Source: Sphingomonas yabuuchiae (GTDB lineage: Bacteria > Pseudomonadota > Alphaproteobacteria > Sphingomonadales > Sphingomonadaceae). Taken from it: 64,000 nt of DNA. The position numbers were made by a program, and so were the translations under genes. The notes below the pieces were generated by a model. It ran no database searches, was not told the origin of the DNA, and saw nothing but the letters and a program-made list of their open reading frames with translations. Of the stretch, positions 26,071-35,676 are shown in pieces. The stretch is taken from assembly GCF_014199595.1 (NCBI RefSeq), contig NZ_JACHNX010000003.1, positions 1-64,000 on the forward strand, written 5' to 3'. Within the stretch, counting starts at the first letter, position 1, and each line of letters opens with the position of its first letter.

Positions 26071-27333
26071 TCAGGGTGTGGTGGATGCCGGGTCCTGCAT
26101 CGCCAGCCGCAGGGGCTTGTCGCCGGGCACCAGCAGGACGGGAACGTTCTTGCCCGCCTGGACCAGCACCTGATCGACCGGAATTGCATCGTCGCTCTCG
26201 CCCGCGATGAATGCCTGCACCAGCCGCTCGCCCTTTTGCGGCACGAAGCCCGCCGGGATCACCATCGACTTGCGCCCCATCGCCGCCAGCCAGTCGGGGC
26301 GGCCCTTCACCATGCGCGTGGTCGGATGATAGACCTGCAAATCGACCGCACCGGCATATTGGCCGACCGTCATAGGACGGTCGCCGTCGAACAGTACGAC
26401 CGAGCGGCCGGATGCCTTGGCCGCCAAAACCCGGCGCGCCAGGCCATTATAGCCGCTGGCGCTCTGCCCCAGCGTGACCTGGTCGATGGTCAGCGGGTCG
26501 ATGCCGGTCTTGGCCTTCAGCAGAGCCGCCATCCAGCTTTGCTTGGCGTTGCCGGAGCCGTCGATCGGCTCCTCGGCGACGTGGCTGTGGCCGACATAGA
26601 CGAACATCTTGGCCTTTGGATCGGCGGCCAGCACCTTGGCCAGGCTGCTGGACTGCGCCTCCTCACGCCGGGCGATGCTCTCGGCGCGGCTCAGGCCTTT
26701 GCCGCTTCCCATCTCTTCATAGGCCACGGGGCGATAGCCCATGGCTAGCGACTGCCGGACGAAGTCACCGAACACCGGATCCTGGGTATAATGCCCCGAG
26801 CTGTGGACTGGAAAGCCATCCTTCGCCAACCGAGCCATCGGCGCCTGATCGTCCGCGTTCCAGAAGGTTTCGGCCGCGAGCAGCGAATAGCCCAGCGGAC
26901 GCAAGGCCCGCGCAACTTCCAGCGCAAAGGCGCGATCGCGCGGCAGGCCATGATTTTCGTTGAGGATCACCACGCGAGTCTTGGCCGCCCGCGCGACGAT
27001 CTCCGCGATCGCATCGCGCGGCGTGGCGGCGACCAGACGCTCGGCCGCCGCCTTGGCCTCGGGTCCGTCCGACGGTTGGGGCTCGGGACCTGCCGGCTCG
27101 GCCGTCATGCGCGTCTGCGCCTCTCGCCACTGGCTATAGAAGATACCGGGCTTGGGCTTGCCTGCCGCGTCAAAGGCCAGCGACCGCAATATGTCCGCCG
27201 CGTCGAGATAGCGGCCGTCCTTCAGCTGCTTCAGCGATACGTTGATCGCGTCCCAGTCCGCCTTGCTCGGCCCGTCCTGCGCCATCGCGGCGGTGGAGAG
27301 CATCATCGTCACCACCACCGCCGCGCTCCGCAT
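26071..27333 (-). CDS. Exported protein with ChaN/erythromycin-esterase-like motifs
   Basis: 420 aa. A signal peptide ends near AAMAQ (residue 19). The central part has VVILNENHGLPRDRAFALEV, SLLAAETFWN and MFVYVGHSHVAEE, a spacing of Glu/His motifs like that in ChaN-type haem/iron-regulated lipoproteins and Ere-type esterases. No lipobox Cys is present. The function is not established; a metal-dependent hydrolase or ligand-binding role is possible. It overlaps the XpaC-like gene by 1 bp and ends a telA-xpaC-like operon. Confidence 0.65.
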   Translation of the reverse strand: MRSAAVVVTMMLSTAAMAQDGPSKADWDAINVSLKQLKDGRYLDAADILRSLAFDAAGKPKPGIFYSQWREAQTRMTAEPAGPEPQPSDGPEAKAAAERLVAATPRDAIAEIVARAAKTRVVILNENHGLPRDRAFALEVARALRPLGYSLLAAETFWNADDQAPMARLAKDGFPVHSSGHYTQDPVFGDFVRQSLAMGYRPVAYEEMGSGKGLSRAESIARREEAQSSSLAKVLAADPKAKMFVYVGHSHVAEEPIDGSGNAKQSWMAALLKAKTGIDPLTIDQVTLGQSASGYNGLARRVLAAKASGRSVVLFDGDRPMTVGQYAGAVDLQVYHPTTRMVKGRPDWLAAMGRKSMVIPAGFVPQKGERLVQAFIAGESDDAIPVDQVLVQAGKNVPVLLVPGDKPLRLAMQDPASTTP

Positions 27334-28067
27334 CAGTCCGCCCTTTCCTCGCGATATTTCATCTCCAGAAATCGCCCGCGGGTCGACAGGCTGTCAAGAT
27401 CGGCCTGGGCCAGCCGCTGGGTCATGTCGCCGATTTCTTGCTCGATCAGCTTGAGGCCATCGACCAACTGCGCATCCGGCGTCCGCCCGTTGCGTTCGAC
27501 CCGGCGGAGCGGCTCGGGCACGCGTTCGTAATCGCGCAGAAAGGCGGGGAGCTGCTCGCCGATCAGGCGACGGACCTCCATCGCCTCGGGCGTCTCGTTG
27601 TCGACGCCCGCCAGTTGCGGTGAGAGCGTATCGAGCCGCCGCCCGATCCGGTCGACCAGCTGCACGGCGGGCGCGGGCAGCAGCGGGCGCTGCGCCTCCA
27701 GCCAGCGTTCGGTCTGGGCGGGCAGCGCCTTGATATCGACCTGCGCCAGCTTGGCGGGCGTCGGCGCGCGCGGGGCGGGCGCGAGCGCAATGGCCAGCGT
27801 CGCCGCCAGCATCAGCATCATCGCCGCCAGCGCGCCGAAAATGCCGATCCCGCCGGGCAGGATCAGGCCCGTCACCATCGCCGCGATCAGGATGACCGCG
27901 TTGGCGATGGCGATCAGGATCAGCCGTTGCAACGCCGAGCGCGTCTTGCGCCGGGCGCGCTTGATCGTCGCTTGCGCGGACCCACGATAATCCTGCGAGA
28001 TGCGCGCCATCACTTCGCGCGCACGCTCGATCTGGGCATCGACCTCGTTCGAGCGGGGGGTGGTCAC
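27333..28067 (-). CDS. XpaC-like membrane protein (BCIP hydrolysis family)
   Basis: 244 aa. A basic N-terminal helix (IERAREVMARISQDY) is followed by two membrane helices (about 48-70 and 75-97, LILIAIANAVILIAAMVTGL and ALAAMMLMLAATLAIALAP). A helical cytoplasmic C-terminal domain follows, with EQEIGDMTQRLAQADLDSLS. XpaC homologues are typically paired with TelA, as here, 4 bp downstream of it. The name refers to a phenotype in Bacillus; the real function is unclear. Confidence 0.72.
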   Translation of the reverse strand: MTTPRSNEVDAQIERAREVMARISQDYRGSAQATIKRARRKTRSALQRLILIAIANAVILIAAMVTGLILPGGIGIFGALAAMMLMLAATLAIALAPAPRAPTPAKLAQVDIKALPAQTERWLEAQRPLLPAPAVQLVDRIGRRLDTLSPQLAGVDNETPEAMEVRRLIGEQLPAFLRDYERVPEPLRRVERNGRTPDAQLVDGLKLIEQEIGDMTQRLAQADLDSLSTRGRFLEMKYREERAD

Positions 28068-28071
28068 GGGA

Positions 28072-29286
28072 TTACAGCGCCTCCAGCTTGAACGACGACG
28101 CCGACGACCCGCCGGTCAGCTGCGGATTCTGCGCACCCTCGGCGCGGGCGATATAGCCCTTCGACTTCTCGACCTCGTTGCCCAGCGTCGTGACCGTCGT
28201 CTTCATCGAATCGAGCGCCTTCAGCTTGAAGCTGTCGATCGCATCCATCGTGTCATAGATATTCTGGAAGGCGCGTTGCAGCGTCTCCAGCGGGATGGTC
28301 GAGGCCGCCGCCTGCTCATGGATCTGCGCGGTCTGGCTGCGCAGCAACTTGCCGGTCGAATCGATGATGTTGGCGGTGGTGGTGTTGAGCGCCGTGATCT
28401 GGTCGAGCACCAGCTTCTGATTGGCCAGCGCCTGCGCCACGGTGACGGCGGTGCGCAGCGCCGAGACGGTGGTGGTCGAGGCGCGGTCGACGCCCTTCAC
28501 CAGCTCGACATTGTTTTTCTTGACCAGATCGAGCGCCAGATAGCCCTGCACCGTCACCGCCATCTGGGTCAGCAGGTCCTGGGTCCGCTGACGGGTATAG
28601 AACAGCGCGGTCTCACGGATCGCCTTGGCCTTGGCGGGATCGGTGTGATCCAGCTCGTTGGCGGTATCCTCCAGCTTGGCGTCCATCGTCTTGGACAGAT
28701 GGATCATCTGCTCCAGCCGCCCCATGGCCGACCACAGATTCGCGCGCTCGGTATCGATGGCGGCATTGTCCATCAGCAGTTCGTCGCGGCCCGAGGAAAG
28801 GCTCTTCAGGATCGCCGCGATATGCGTCTGCGACGAGCGATAGCCGTCGAAATAGTCGCGCATCTTGTTGCCGAAGGGCAGGATGCCGAGCAACTTACGC
28901 GGCGCGGAGAGATTGCCCTGGCGGCCGGGATCGAGGCTTTCGACGACGCGGCGTAGCTCGGTCAGGTCCTTGCCCACCCCCGTCTCGCCATCCATCGCCT
29001 TGACCGGGCGATCGAGGAAGCGGTTGGACTGGCTTGCGGCCTCGCGGATTTCCTTCTGCCCCATCGCCGTGATCGCGTCGACGCGGCGGCCGAATTCGGG
29101 GCTGTTCACGTCCTGCGCGATCAACTCGGCGACGAAGCCATCGACCTTCTGCTCCAGCTGCGTGCGCGTCTTGTCGTCGACGGGCACCAGCCCGGCGGCC
29201 TGGGCGGGCGCCACCGTCGGCACGGGATCGGGCGGCGTCAGCGTCAGCCCCTTTTCCTGGGTCACGGTATCGGCGGTCGTGGCCAT
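28072..29286 (-). CDS. TelA family toxic anion resistance protein
   Basis: 404 aa from the ATG at 29286, supported by GGAGAG 7 bases upstream. Family markers are ILPFGNKMRDYFDGYRSSQT, AMGRLEQMIHLSKTMDAKLE and long amphipathic helices with TVQGYLALDLVKKNNVELVK. TelA proteins are linked to tellurite and other envelope or toxic-ion stress; the mechanism is not known. It is first of a three-gene operon with the XpaC-like and ChaN/Ere-like genes. Confidence 0.9.
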   Translation of the reverse strand: MATTADTVTQEKGLTLTPPDPVPTVAPAQAAGLVPVDDKTRTQLEQKVDGFVAELIAQDVNSPEFGRRVDAITAMGQKEIREAASQSNRFLDRPVKAMDGETGVGKDLTELRRVVESLDPGRQGNLSAPRKLLGILPFGNKMRDYFDGYRSSQTHIAAILKSLSSGRDELLMDNAAIDTERANLWSAMGRLEQMIHLSKTMDAKLEDTANELDHTDPAKAKAIRETALFYTRQRTQDLLTQMAVTVQGYLALDLVKKNNVELVKGVDRASTTTVSALRTAVTVAQALANQKLVLDQITALNTTTANIIDSTGKLLRSQTAQIHEQAAASTIPLETLQRAFQNIYDTMDAIDSFKLKALDSMKTTVTTLGNEVEKSKGYIARAEGAQNPQLTGGSSASSFKLEAL

Positions 29287-29313
29287 TCTCAAACTCTCCA
29301 AATACGCATCCAT

Positions 29314-29740
29314 AGTGTGGAGGGGATGGTCGCCGGGTTCAAGTGTATTATCGGGGTAATACTATCAGGCCATTATCGGTCATTCCTCCCCTACAAGGGG
29401 AGGAATAGATTGGAAATTGATCGTCCTTCGCGCGCAACCGAAGCCAAAGGGGTTCGTTACCCGGGCTCGGCCCTGCCTCTCCGGACGGTTCGATCATCCC
29501 CAAAGCCCGTGGCTCTGCGCTTTTGCGTGATGAGTCATAGGGTTGCGCGGTCGTGATTGCCACCGAACGAGATGCCGGGCCGAACGCAGCATAGAGAGAC
29601 ACCCACCTGGCCCCTATCGGTCGTTCGACCGGCGGGGGTCCGTTTTCAGCGCGATACCCGTCCCCGTTTAGGCTGAGCAAAGTCGAAGGCCACTGGTTCC
29701 GCTTGGCCTTCGACTTCGCTCAGGCTGAACGGAGATGGGA
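29314..29740. repeat. Gene-free stretch with palindromes upstream of telA
   Basis: No gene is supported. ATTCCTCCCCT (29382-29392) and AGGGGAGGAAT (29396-29406) form a perfect 11-bp hairpin. Family A arms occur at 29663-29737, but in the order right arm then left arm, so they abut at about 12 bp and do not enclose a loop. The telA promoter should lie near 29290-29380. Confidence 0.6.
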
Positions 29741-29772
29741 TGCAATCTCAGCGATTTACAGCCTCCGCCCGC

Positions 29773-30798
29773 TCAGGCGTCGAACAGTCCATCCTGCGAT
29801 CCGACCGGCGGGTTCAGCCCCAGATGCTTCCACCCGCCCGGATTGAGGATACGCCCGCGCGCGGTGCGGGCGAGCAGGCCGAGCTGGATCAGGAACGGCT
29901 CGATCACCTCCTCGATCGTGTCGCGCGGCTCGGACAGGCCGGCGGCCAGCGTCTCCACGCCGACAGGCCCGCCGCGATAGACGTCGGCGATCATCGTCAG
30001 ATAGCGGCGATCCATCGCATCCAGCCCCAGCGCATCGACCTCCAGCCGATTGAGCGCCTGGTCGGCGGCGGCGGCGTGGACGATCTCATGCCCCGCCACG
30101 CTGGCGAAGTCGCGCACCCGGCGCAGCAGCCGCCCGGCGATACGCGGCGTCCCGCGCGAGCGGCGCGCGACCTCGACCGCGCCGTCCTCGGCGATGGGCA
30201 GGTCGAGCAGCCGCGCGGCGCGGGTGACGACGCGCGTCAGTTCCTCGACCGTGTAGAATTGCAGGCGGACCGGAATACCGAAACGGTCGCGCAAGGGGGT
30301 GGTCAGCAATCCCTGCCGCGTCGTCGCGCCGACCAGCGTGAAGCGCGGCAGGTCGATCCGCACCGAACGCGCCGACGGTCCCTCGCCGATCATCAGGTCG
30401 AGGACCCGGTCCTCCATCGCGGGATAGAGGACTTCCTCGACTGCCGGTTGCAGGCGGTGGATTTCGTCGATGAACAGGACGTCGCCGTCCTCCAAATTGG
30501 TCAGCAGCGCGGCGAGGTCACCCGACTTGGCGATCACCGGGCCGGAGGTGGCGCGGAAACCCACACCCATTTCGCGCGCGATGATCTGCGCCAGGGTCGT
30601 CTTGCCCAGACCCGGCGGGCCGAAGAACAGCACATGGTCCAGCGCATCGCCGCGCCCCCGCGCCGCCTGGATGAAGACGCGTAAGTTGTCGCGCGCCGCC
30701 TGCTGCCCGACAAATTCGTCCAGGCTCTTGGGACGGAGCGCGGCGTCGACATCCTCGGGACGGCGGCTGGCGGATAACAGGCGGTCTTGGTCGGTCAC
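29773..30798 (-). CDS. ruvB: Holliday junction branch migration ATPase RuvB
   Basis: 341 aa. Hexameric AAA+ motor that drives branch migration with RuvA. Walker [15 protein letters not shown], Walker [13 protein letters not shown], sensor [20 protein letters not shown] and the winged-helix C-terminus with [20 protein letters not shown]. Full length. Unlike the usual ruvAB operon, it is separated from ruvA by the opposite-strand 2-hydroxyacid dehydrogenase gene. Confidence 0.98.
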   Translation of the reverse strand: MTDQDRLLSASRRPEDVDAALRPKSLDEFVGQQAARDNLRVFIQAARGRGDALDHVLFFGPPGLGKTTLAQIIAREMGVGFRATSGPVIAKSGDLAALLTNLEDGDVLFIDEIHRLQPAVEEVLYPAMEDRVLDLMIGEGPSARSVRIDLPRFTLVGATTRQGLLTTPLRDRFGIPVRLQFYTVEELTRVVTRAARLLDLPIAEDGAVEVARRSRGTPRIAGRLLRRVRDFASVAGHEIVHAAAADQALNRLEVDALGLDAMDRRYLTMIADVYRGGPVGVETLAAGLSEPRDTIEEVIEPFLIQLGLLARTARGRILNPGGWKHLGLNPPVGSQDGLFDA

Positions 30799-30952
30799 GA
30801 GGTCAGCCCTAGCGGCTGGGGGGCATGGCTGTCGAGAAGCTCCGCGAACATTGCACGAACATAGCAGGCTATGCGCGGCCGAGACAATCGCCCGTGCGGT
30901 GGCTTAACCCCATATAGCGGACTCACGGACGGAAACGCGCTACATCAGGGTC

Positions 30953-31846
30953 ATGCCGCACGATCTTTTTCTGGCTACCGCCGTTTCGCCCGCCCTGGAG
31001 CTGCTGCTCGCCGAACGCTTCACGCTGCACCGCGATGCGCCGCCGCCAACCACCAGAGCGATCGTCGGCGGTGGGCAGATGACGGTCGACGCCGCGCTGC
31101 TGGACCGGCTGCCCGAACTCGAGATCATCGCGATCCACGGCGTCGGCCATGACGGGATCGATCATGACGCGGTCGCGGCGCGTGGTATCCGCATCGCAAT
31201 CACCGCCGACATATTGACCGAGGATGTCGCCGATCAGGCGATCGCCTTGTGGCTGGCCGTCGGCCGGCGGATCGCGGCGAACGACCGGGCGATGCGGATG
31301 GGCAACTGGACCGTGCCGCTGGGTCGGCGCGCCAGCGGACGGCGGATCGGGATTTTCGGGCTGGGCCGGATCGGACAGGCGATTGCCAAAAGGGCGGAGC
31401 CGTTCGGTGGCGAGATCCTCTACACCGCGCGGTCACAGAAGCCGGTGGCCTGGCGCTTCATGCCCGATCTGGCGACGCTGGCGGCGGAAAGCGACGTGCT
31501 GTTCCTCGCCGCACCGGGCGGGGACGAGACGCGGCGGGTGGTCGATGCCGCTGTGCTGGATCGGCTGGGGGCGGACGGCGTGCTGGTCAATGTCGCGCGC
31601 GGCAGCCTGGTCGATGAGGATGCGCTGATCGCGGCGTTGGAGTCGCATCGTATCGCGGGGGCGGGGTTGGACGTGTTCGCCGACGAACCCGACGTGCCCT
31701 ATGCGCTGCGCCGGATGAACCATGTCGTCCTTGCCCCGCATCAGGGGAGCGCGACGCGGGAGGGGCGTGCGGCGATGGCGGCAATGGTGGTGGAGAACCT
31801 GGAGGCGCATTTTGCGGGGCGTGAGGTGCCGGGGCTGTTGGCGTGA
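30953..31846 (+). CDS. D-isomer-specific 2-hydroxyacid dehydrogenase
   Basis: 297 aa. NAD(P)-dependent reduction of 2-ketoacids. The Rossmann motif IGIFGLGRIGQAIAKRAEPF is followed by catalytic Arg in LVNVARGSLVDEDAL, catalytic Glu in DVFADEPDVPYAL and catalytic His in LAPHQGSAT. The size and small lid suit a hydroxypyruvate/glyoxylate reductase-like enzyme; the substrate cannot be read from sequence. It sits between ruvA and ruvB on the opposite strand, with a family A repeat just past its stop. Confidence 0.93.
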   Translation: MPHDLFLATAVSPALELLLAERFTLHRDAPPPTTRAIVGGGQMTVDAALLDRLPELEIIAIHGVGHDGIDHDAVAARGIRIAITADILTEDVADQAIALWLAVGRRIAANDRAMRMGNWTVPLGRRASGRRIGIFGLGRIGQAIAKRAEPFGGEILYTARSQKPVAWRFMPDLATLAAESDVLFLAAPGGDETRRVVDAAVLDRLGADGVLVNVARGSLVDEDALIAALESHRIAGAGLDVFADEPDVPYALRRMNHVVLAPHQGSATREGRAAMAAMVVENLEAHFAGREVPGLLA

Positions 31847-31854
31847 TGGCTTCC

Positions 31855-31948
31855 CTTGGCCTTCGACTTCGCTCAGGCTGAACGGGGTTTGGGGGTGGGT
31901 CGGATTTACAACAACCGTTCGAGCTGAGCGAAGTCGAAGCCCACGGGA
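31855..31948. repeat. Family A palindromic repeat between the dehydrogenase gene and ruvA
   Basis: Left arm TTGGCCTTCGACTTCGCTCA plus GGCTGAACGG; right arm CCGTTCGAGCTGAGCGAAGT plus CGAAGCCCACGGG. The loop is about 25 bases. It lies between convergent stop codons. Confidence 0.75.
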
Positions 31949-31963
31949 CACCCCCGCCCCGCG

Positions 31964-32563
31964 CTACTTCGCCGCCTTGCGCAAGGCCAACCGCACCAGC
32001 GCATCCAGCGACGCCCCCGCCCCCAACTCCTCTTCCGCCGCCGCCACGGCCGCATTGGCCTCGGCGGGCCGGAAACCCAGGTTGAGCAGCGCCGACACCG
32101 CATCCGCGCCAGCCCCGGCCGACGCGGCCACCCCGCCGCCCGAACCGGGCGCGAGCACGATGCCGCCGACCTTGTCCTTCAATTCCATCACGATCCGCTG
32201 GGCGAGCTTCGGCCCCACGCCGTTCGCCCGCGCAACCATCGCCTTGTCGCCGCTGGCGATCGCCCGCATCAGGTCGGCGGGCTCCAGCGCGGACAGGATC
32301 GCCAGCGCCACGCGCGAGCCCACCCCCTGCACGCCCGTCAGCAACCGGAACCAGTCACGCTCGTCCGCACTGGCGAAACCCACCAGGCGGATCGAATCTT
32401 CGGACACCAGCATCTCGGTATGCAGCATCGCCGCCTCGCCCACCGGCCCGATGGACGACAGGGTGCGCGCCGAAGCGCCGACCAGATAGCCGACCCCGCC
32501 GACATCGATCACCGCATGGTCGATGCCGGTGGAGTCCAAACGTCCCTTGAGATGCGCGATCAT
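31964..32563 (-). CDS. ruvA: Holliday junction DNA helicase subunit RuvA
   Basis: 199 aa. Tetrameric junction-binding partner of RuvB. N-terminal OB fold ([28 protein letters not shown]), helix-hairpin-helix pairs [19 protein letters not shown] and [20 protein letters not shown], and a C-terminal RuvB-contacting domain with [19 protein letters not shown]. The start ATG overlaps the stop of the upstream unknown secreted gene by 4 bases, so it is translated from that transcript. Confidence 0.97.
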   Translation of the reverse strand: MIAHLKGRLDSTGIDHAVIDVGGVGYLVGASARTLSSIGPVGEAAMLHTEMLVSEDSIRLVGFASADERDWFRLLTGVQGVGSRVALAILSALEPADLMRAIASGDKAMVARANGVGPKLAQRIVMELKDKVGGIVLAPGSGGGVAASAGAGADAVSALLNLGFRPAEANAAVAAAEEELGAGASLDALVRLALRKAAK

Positions 32564-34137
32564 GCCCCTTCGTTAGAAGAACTCTCCGTCGTCGTCATCC
32601 CGTCTTGCGCGCCACCCGCGCCGGAAGGCCTTGCATTGGGCAGATAGGTCCAGGCGCGACCGGGCAGATTGTCACGGCAGACCGGCGCCTGCTGGAACAG
32701 GCTGCGATAGGTGGCGAGGTCTCCGATACCCGTGGCTACGGCCCATAGCCCGATCTGCGAGTCCAGGCGCGACAGGCCAGCCGCGTAGAGCCGATCGAAA
32801 ATCGCCGAGCAAAATTGATCGGCAGCGCGAACCGTGTCGTCCGCCTGGGATTTGGCGGGCGGCGCATTCTTGTCGCTTTCGAACGTCCCTTCGGCCTGTT
32901 GCACATCCTCGTCCTTGATGAGGATGAGTTGCTTGGACAGCGCCAGGAACCACTCCTGCTCGCTCAGATACTGGCGCACATTCTTGCCGACGCCCAATCG
33001 GAAATTCAGAACCTGACTGGGACTGACGCGCTCGGCCAGTTGATCGACCGCATATTTATATTGATCGCTCTGGAAACCCGGACGGCCATGCAATTTCTTG
33101 AAGTCCGTCCGATAGATCAACGCTTTCAGATTGTCAGGGGCGGGTATTGTTTCACTTCTCGCGCCACCCTTCTGGCAGGCGTTCATCACGTCGAAGACCG
33201 ACACGCGCGGGCAGGTCATGCTGATCCGAAACACCATCCGGCGGTTGCTGCCAGTCTGATTCTCCGGAAACGTCGCTATTCCCCAGCGTGAAGCACGAAT
33301 TTTTTCGGGGAGATACACGATGACGACGATCGACGCGCCAGGATACCATTCGCTCATCAACCGCCCGGCCGAGACGGTCTCGGTAATCGATGTGGAAAGC
33401 AGGCGGGAAAGGGCGACGTCATAGGCCGACGACACGCGCTGGACCTGTTCGCGATTGATGGCGGTCAACAGCGAACCTCCCGGCGCGGCGATCGCAAGCG
33501 AATCGCGAAGCGTCGACAGGACGATTCCGGTCGGCTGGATGTCCACCTCGTCGGCGATGCGCCCCGTGGCCTCGATCGTGACGCTGGAATTAACGGACAA
33601 GCGGACATCGGGAAGCGCCATATCCGACCCGGTCAGCGTGGTGACAAAAGCCTCGCCCTGACGACCGCGCCCGTTATAATCGACCGCGACCAACGGCACG
33701 TTGAACTCGATATCGGGGTCGCGCATCCGGATGCGTACGGACATGACCACCCCGCGCGACCGTCCCATGAAGAAGCGACTGAACGCGCTGTGCCGCTCTC
33801 GCTTATAGTCGCGAACATATCCGCCATCGTCGACCAGTTCGACAACCCAGCGGCCGTAAAGGTCGTTGAGGTGGTAGAAGCTCCTGTTATCGACCTTCGC
33901 CTGCCAGCATTCATGAACCCCGATCACTTCGCTCAGCCGGCGACCGTCCGGAATTTGGTCAAGCCCTTGCCCCCCCTTGTCGCCGCCGCTGCAATTGAAG
34001 GGCTTGTCATCATCGCCGTCGTCTTGCTCGATCTGTACAGCGGTTCCCGAGGTCCCGGATATGATCGCCGCTTCGGCAGGCATGGGCATCGTGACGAACG
34101 CAAGAATCGCGGATGTGGTGAATAGGCGGCGCTTCAT
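32560..34137 (-). CDS. Unknown secreted protein coupled to ruvA
   Basis: 525 aa with a signal peptide (about residues 1-23, cleaved after AEA). An acidic early segment ([20 protein letters not shown]) is followed by a predicted beta-rich part ([40 protein letters not shown]), a middle with [20 protein letters not shown] and an alpha-helical C-terminal half with [20 protein letters not shown]. Several Cys suggest disulfides in the periplasm. No family is recognised. Base use is visibly less GC-rich than ruvC or ruvA. The 4-base stop/start overlap with ruvA makes it part of that transcript, although a secreted role in recombination is unlikely. Confidence 0.8.
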   Translation of the reverse strand: MKRRLFTTSAILAFVTMPMPAEAAIISGTSGTAVQIEQDDGDDDKPFNCSGGDKGGQGLDQIPDGRRLSEVIGVHECWQAKVDNRSFYHLNDLYGRWVVELVDDGGYVRDYKRERHSAFSRFFMGRSRGVVMSVRIRMRDPDIEFNVPLVAVDYNGRGRQGEAFVTTLTGSDMALPDVRLSVNSSVTIEATGRIADEVDIQPTGIVLSTLRDSLAIAAPGGSLLTAINREQVQRVSSAYDVALSRLLSTSITETVSAGRLMSEWYPGASIVVIVYLPEKIRASRWGIATFPENQTGSNRRMVFRISMTCPRVSVFDVMNACQKGGARSETIPAPDNLKALIYRTDFKKLHGRPGFQSDQYKYAVDQLAERVSPSQVLNFRLGVGKNVRQYLSEQEWFLALSKQLILIKDEDVQQAEGTFESDKNAPPAKSQADDTVRAADQFCSAIFDRLYAAGLSRLDSQIGLWAVATGIGDLATYRSLFQQAPVCRDNLPGRAWTYLPNARPSGAGGAQDGMTTTESSSNEGA

Positions 34138-34282
34138 GGCTTGGCTCCCCGTCGAACAGACAAACGCAACGCCACGACAGGCCCGCCCCCTTAGGACCGA
34201 GCGTTATCGATGATGCCGTGAGAAGATCGTCAGCGTAAGCGGGGCGCAGGCATATCCGGTCCGTTTCGGACCCACTCGCAGA

Positions 34283-34801
34283 TCAGATCGCGCTGTTGCG
34301 CCGCTGCATCGCCCGCGCGCTCGCCAGATGGTGCGCGTGGGTGATCGCTACCGCCAGCGCGTCCGCCGCATCCGGGCCGGTCAGCTTCACGCCGGGCAGC
34401 AAATGTCCGACCATGGCCTGGACCTGTTTCTTGTCCGCGCCGCCGGTGCCGACGGTCGCCTTCTTGACGATGCTGGGATGATATTCGCCGACGATCAGCC
34501 CGGCCTGCGCCGCCGACAGCAGGACGATACCACGCGCCTGGCCCAGCTTCAGCGTGGACTGCGCATTGCTGTTGCCCAGCACCTCTTCCACCGCCGCGCC
34601 GTCGGGCTGTTGCTGGCGGATCACGTCGTAGAGCGCGGCGTGCAGGTTCGCGAGGCGGCGCGGCAGCGGCATCGACGGCTCGGTCTTGATCTGGCCGTTG
34701 GCGACGTGGCGCAGCCGGTTGCCCTCCACCGCGATCACCCCCCAGCCGGTGGTGCCGAGGCCGGGGTCGAGCCCGAGGATGATGGCGGGGGGTGGGGTCA
34801 T
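34283..34801 (-). CDS. ruvC: Crossover junction endodeoxyribonuclease RuvC
   Basis: 172 aa. Cuts Holliday junctions symmetrically. The RNase H-like fold has the first catalytic Asp in [17 protein letters not shown], catalytic Glu in [14 protein letters not shown] and the Asp pair in [20 protein letters not shown]. Full length. yebC lies upstream, a common neighbour; the unknown secreted gene lies between it and ruvA. Confidence 0.97.
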   Translation of the reverse strand: MTPPPAIILGLDPGLGTTGWGVIAVEGNRLRHVANGQIKTEPSMPLPRRLANLHAALYDVIRQQQPDGAAVEEVLGNSNAQSTLKLGQARGIVLLSAAQAGLIVGEYHPSIVKKATVGTGGADKKQVQAMVGHLLPGVKLTGPDAADALAVAITHAHHLASARAMQRRNSAI

Positions 34802-34837
34802 TTGGGGCTTTCCGGAGGGGTCAGTGTACGCCGTCTT

Positions 34838-34903
34838 TACCCCTCCGCCACCGGGCTTCGCCCGGCGGTCCCCCTCCCCAAGCCAAGCTTGGGGAGGATT
34901 TGG
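34838..34903. repeat. Half compound palindrome, family C copy 3
   Basis: ACCCCTCC, a CCGCCACCGGGCTTCGCCCGGCGG-type hairpin in pieces, GGTCCCCCTCC and CCTCCCCAAGCCAAGCTTGG form one half of the compound element. It lies between yebC and ruvC on the same transcript. Confidence 0.65.
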
Positions 34904-34905
34904 GA

Positions 34906-35649
34906 TCAGGCCAGCTTTTCCATCACTTCGTCGGAGACTTCGTAATTGCCCCAGACGGTCTGGACGTCGTCATCATCGTCCAGCGTGTCGATCAGCTTGA
35001 ACAACGTCGCCGCCGCCGCTTCGTCGACCGAAACCATGGTCTGCGGACGCCAGGCGAGCTTGGCGCCTTCGGCCTCGCCCAGCACCGGCTCCAGCGCCTT
35101 GGCGACTTCGTGCAGATCGCCCTGCGCGGTCCAGATCTCGTGGCCGTCTTCCGACGAGGTCACGTCCTCCGCCCCGGCTTCCAGTGCTGCCTCGAACACC
35201 TTCTCGGCGTCACCGGCGCTGGCAGGATAGTTGATCAGGCCCATCCGGTCGAAGCCATGGCTGACCGAGCCGCCAGCGCCCAGATTGCCGCCATTCTTCG
35301 ACACTGCGGTGCGCACGTTCGTCGCGGTGCGGTTGCGATTGTCGGTCAGCGCCTCGATGATCAGACTGACGCCACCGGGGCCGAAGCCCTCATAGCGGAC
35401 CTCTTCGTAATTCTCCCCGTCACCGCGCGAGGCCTTGTCGATCGCGCGCGCGATATTGTCCTTGGGCATCGAGGCCGCCTTGGCCGCGTTGACGGCGGCG
35501 CGCAGACGCGGGTTCATGTCCGGGTCGGGCGTGCCCATCTTCGCCGCCACGGTGATTTCGCGGGAGAGCTTGGAAAATGCTGCCGAGCGCTTCTTATCCT
35601 GCGCGCCCTTGCGGTGCATGATGTTCTTGAATTTGCTGTGGCCTGCCAT
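34906..35649 (-). CDS. yebC: YebC/PmpR family protein
   Basis: 247 aa. Conserved cytoplasmic protein described as a DNA-binding regulator, with a translation role reported for some members. Signature N-terminus [20 protein letters not shown], then [40 protein letters not shown] and an acidic C-terminus ([20 protein letters not shown]). Upstream of ruvC, the usual order. DUF1003 precedes it by 27 bp. Confidence 0.95.
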   Translation of the reverse strand: MAGHSKFKNIMHRKGAQDKKRSAAFSKLSREITVAAKMGTPDPDMNPRLRAAVNAAKAASMPKDNIARAIDKASRGDGENYEEVRYEGFGPGGVSLIIEALTDNRNRTATNVRTAVSKNGGNLGAGGSVSHGFDRMGLINYPASAGDAEKVFEAALEAGAEDVTSSEDGHEIWTAQGDLHEVAKALEPVLGEAEGAKLAWRPQTMVSVDEAAAATLFKLIDTLDDDDDVQTVWGNYEVSDEVMEKLA

Positions 35650-35676
35650 CGGTGCCTCTTGAGATGATCGGGCTCT

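Noticed and set aside
29317..29680. Small open frames in the gap upstream of telA
   Set aside because: They run through palindromic repeats, lack ribosome binding sites and have no coherent composition.
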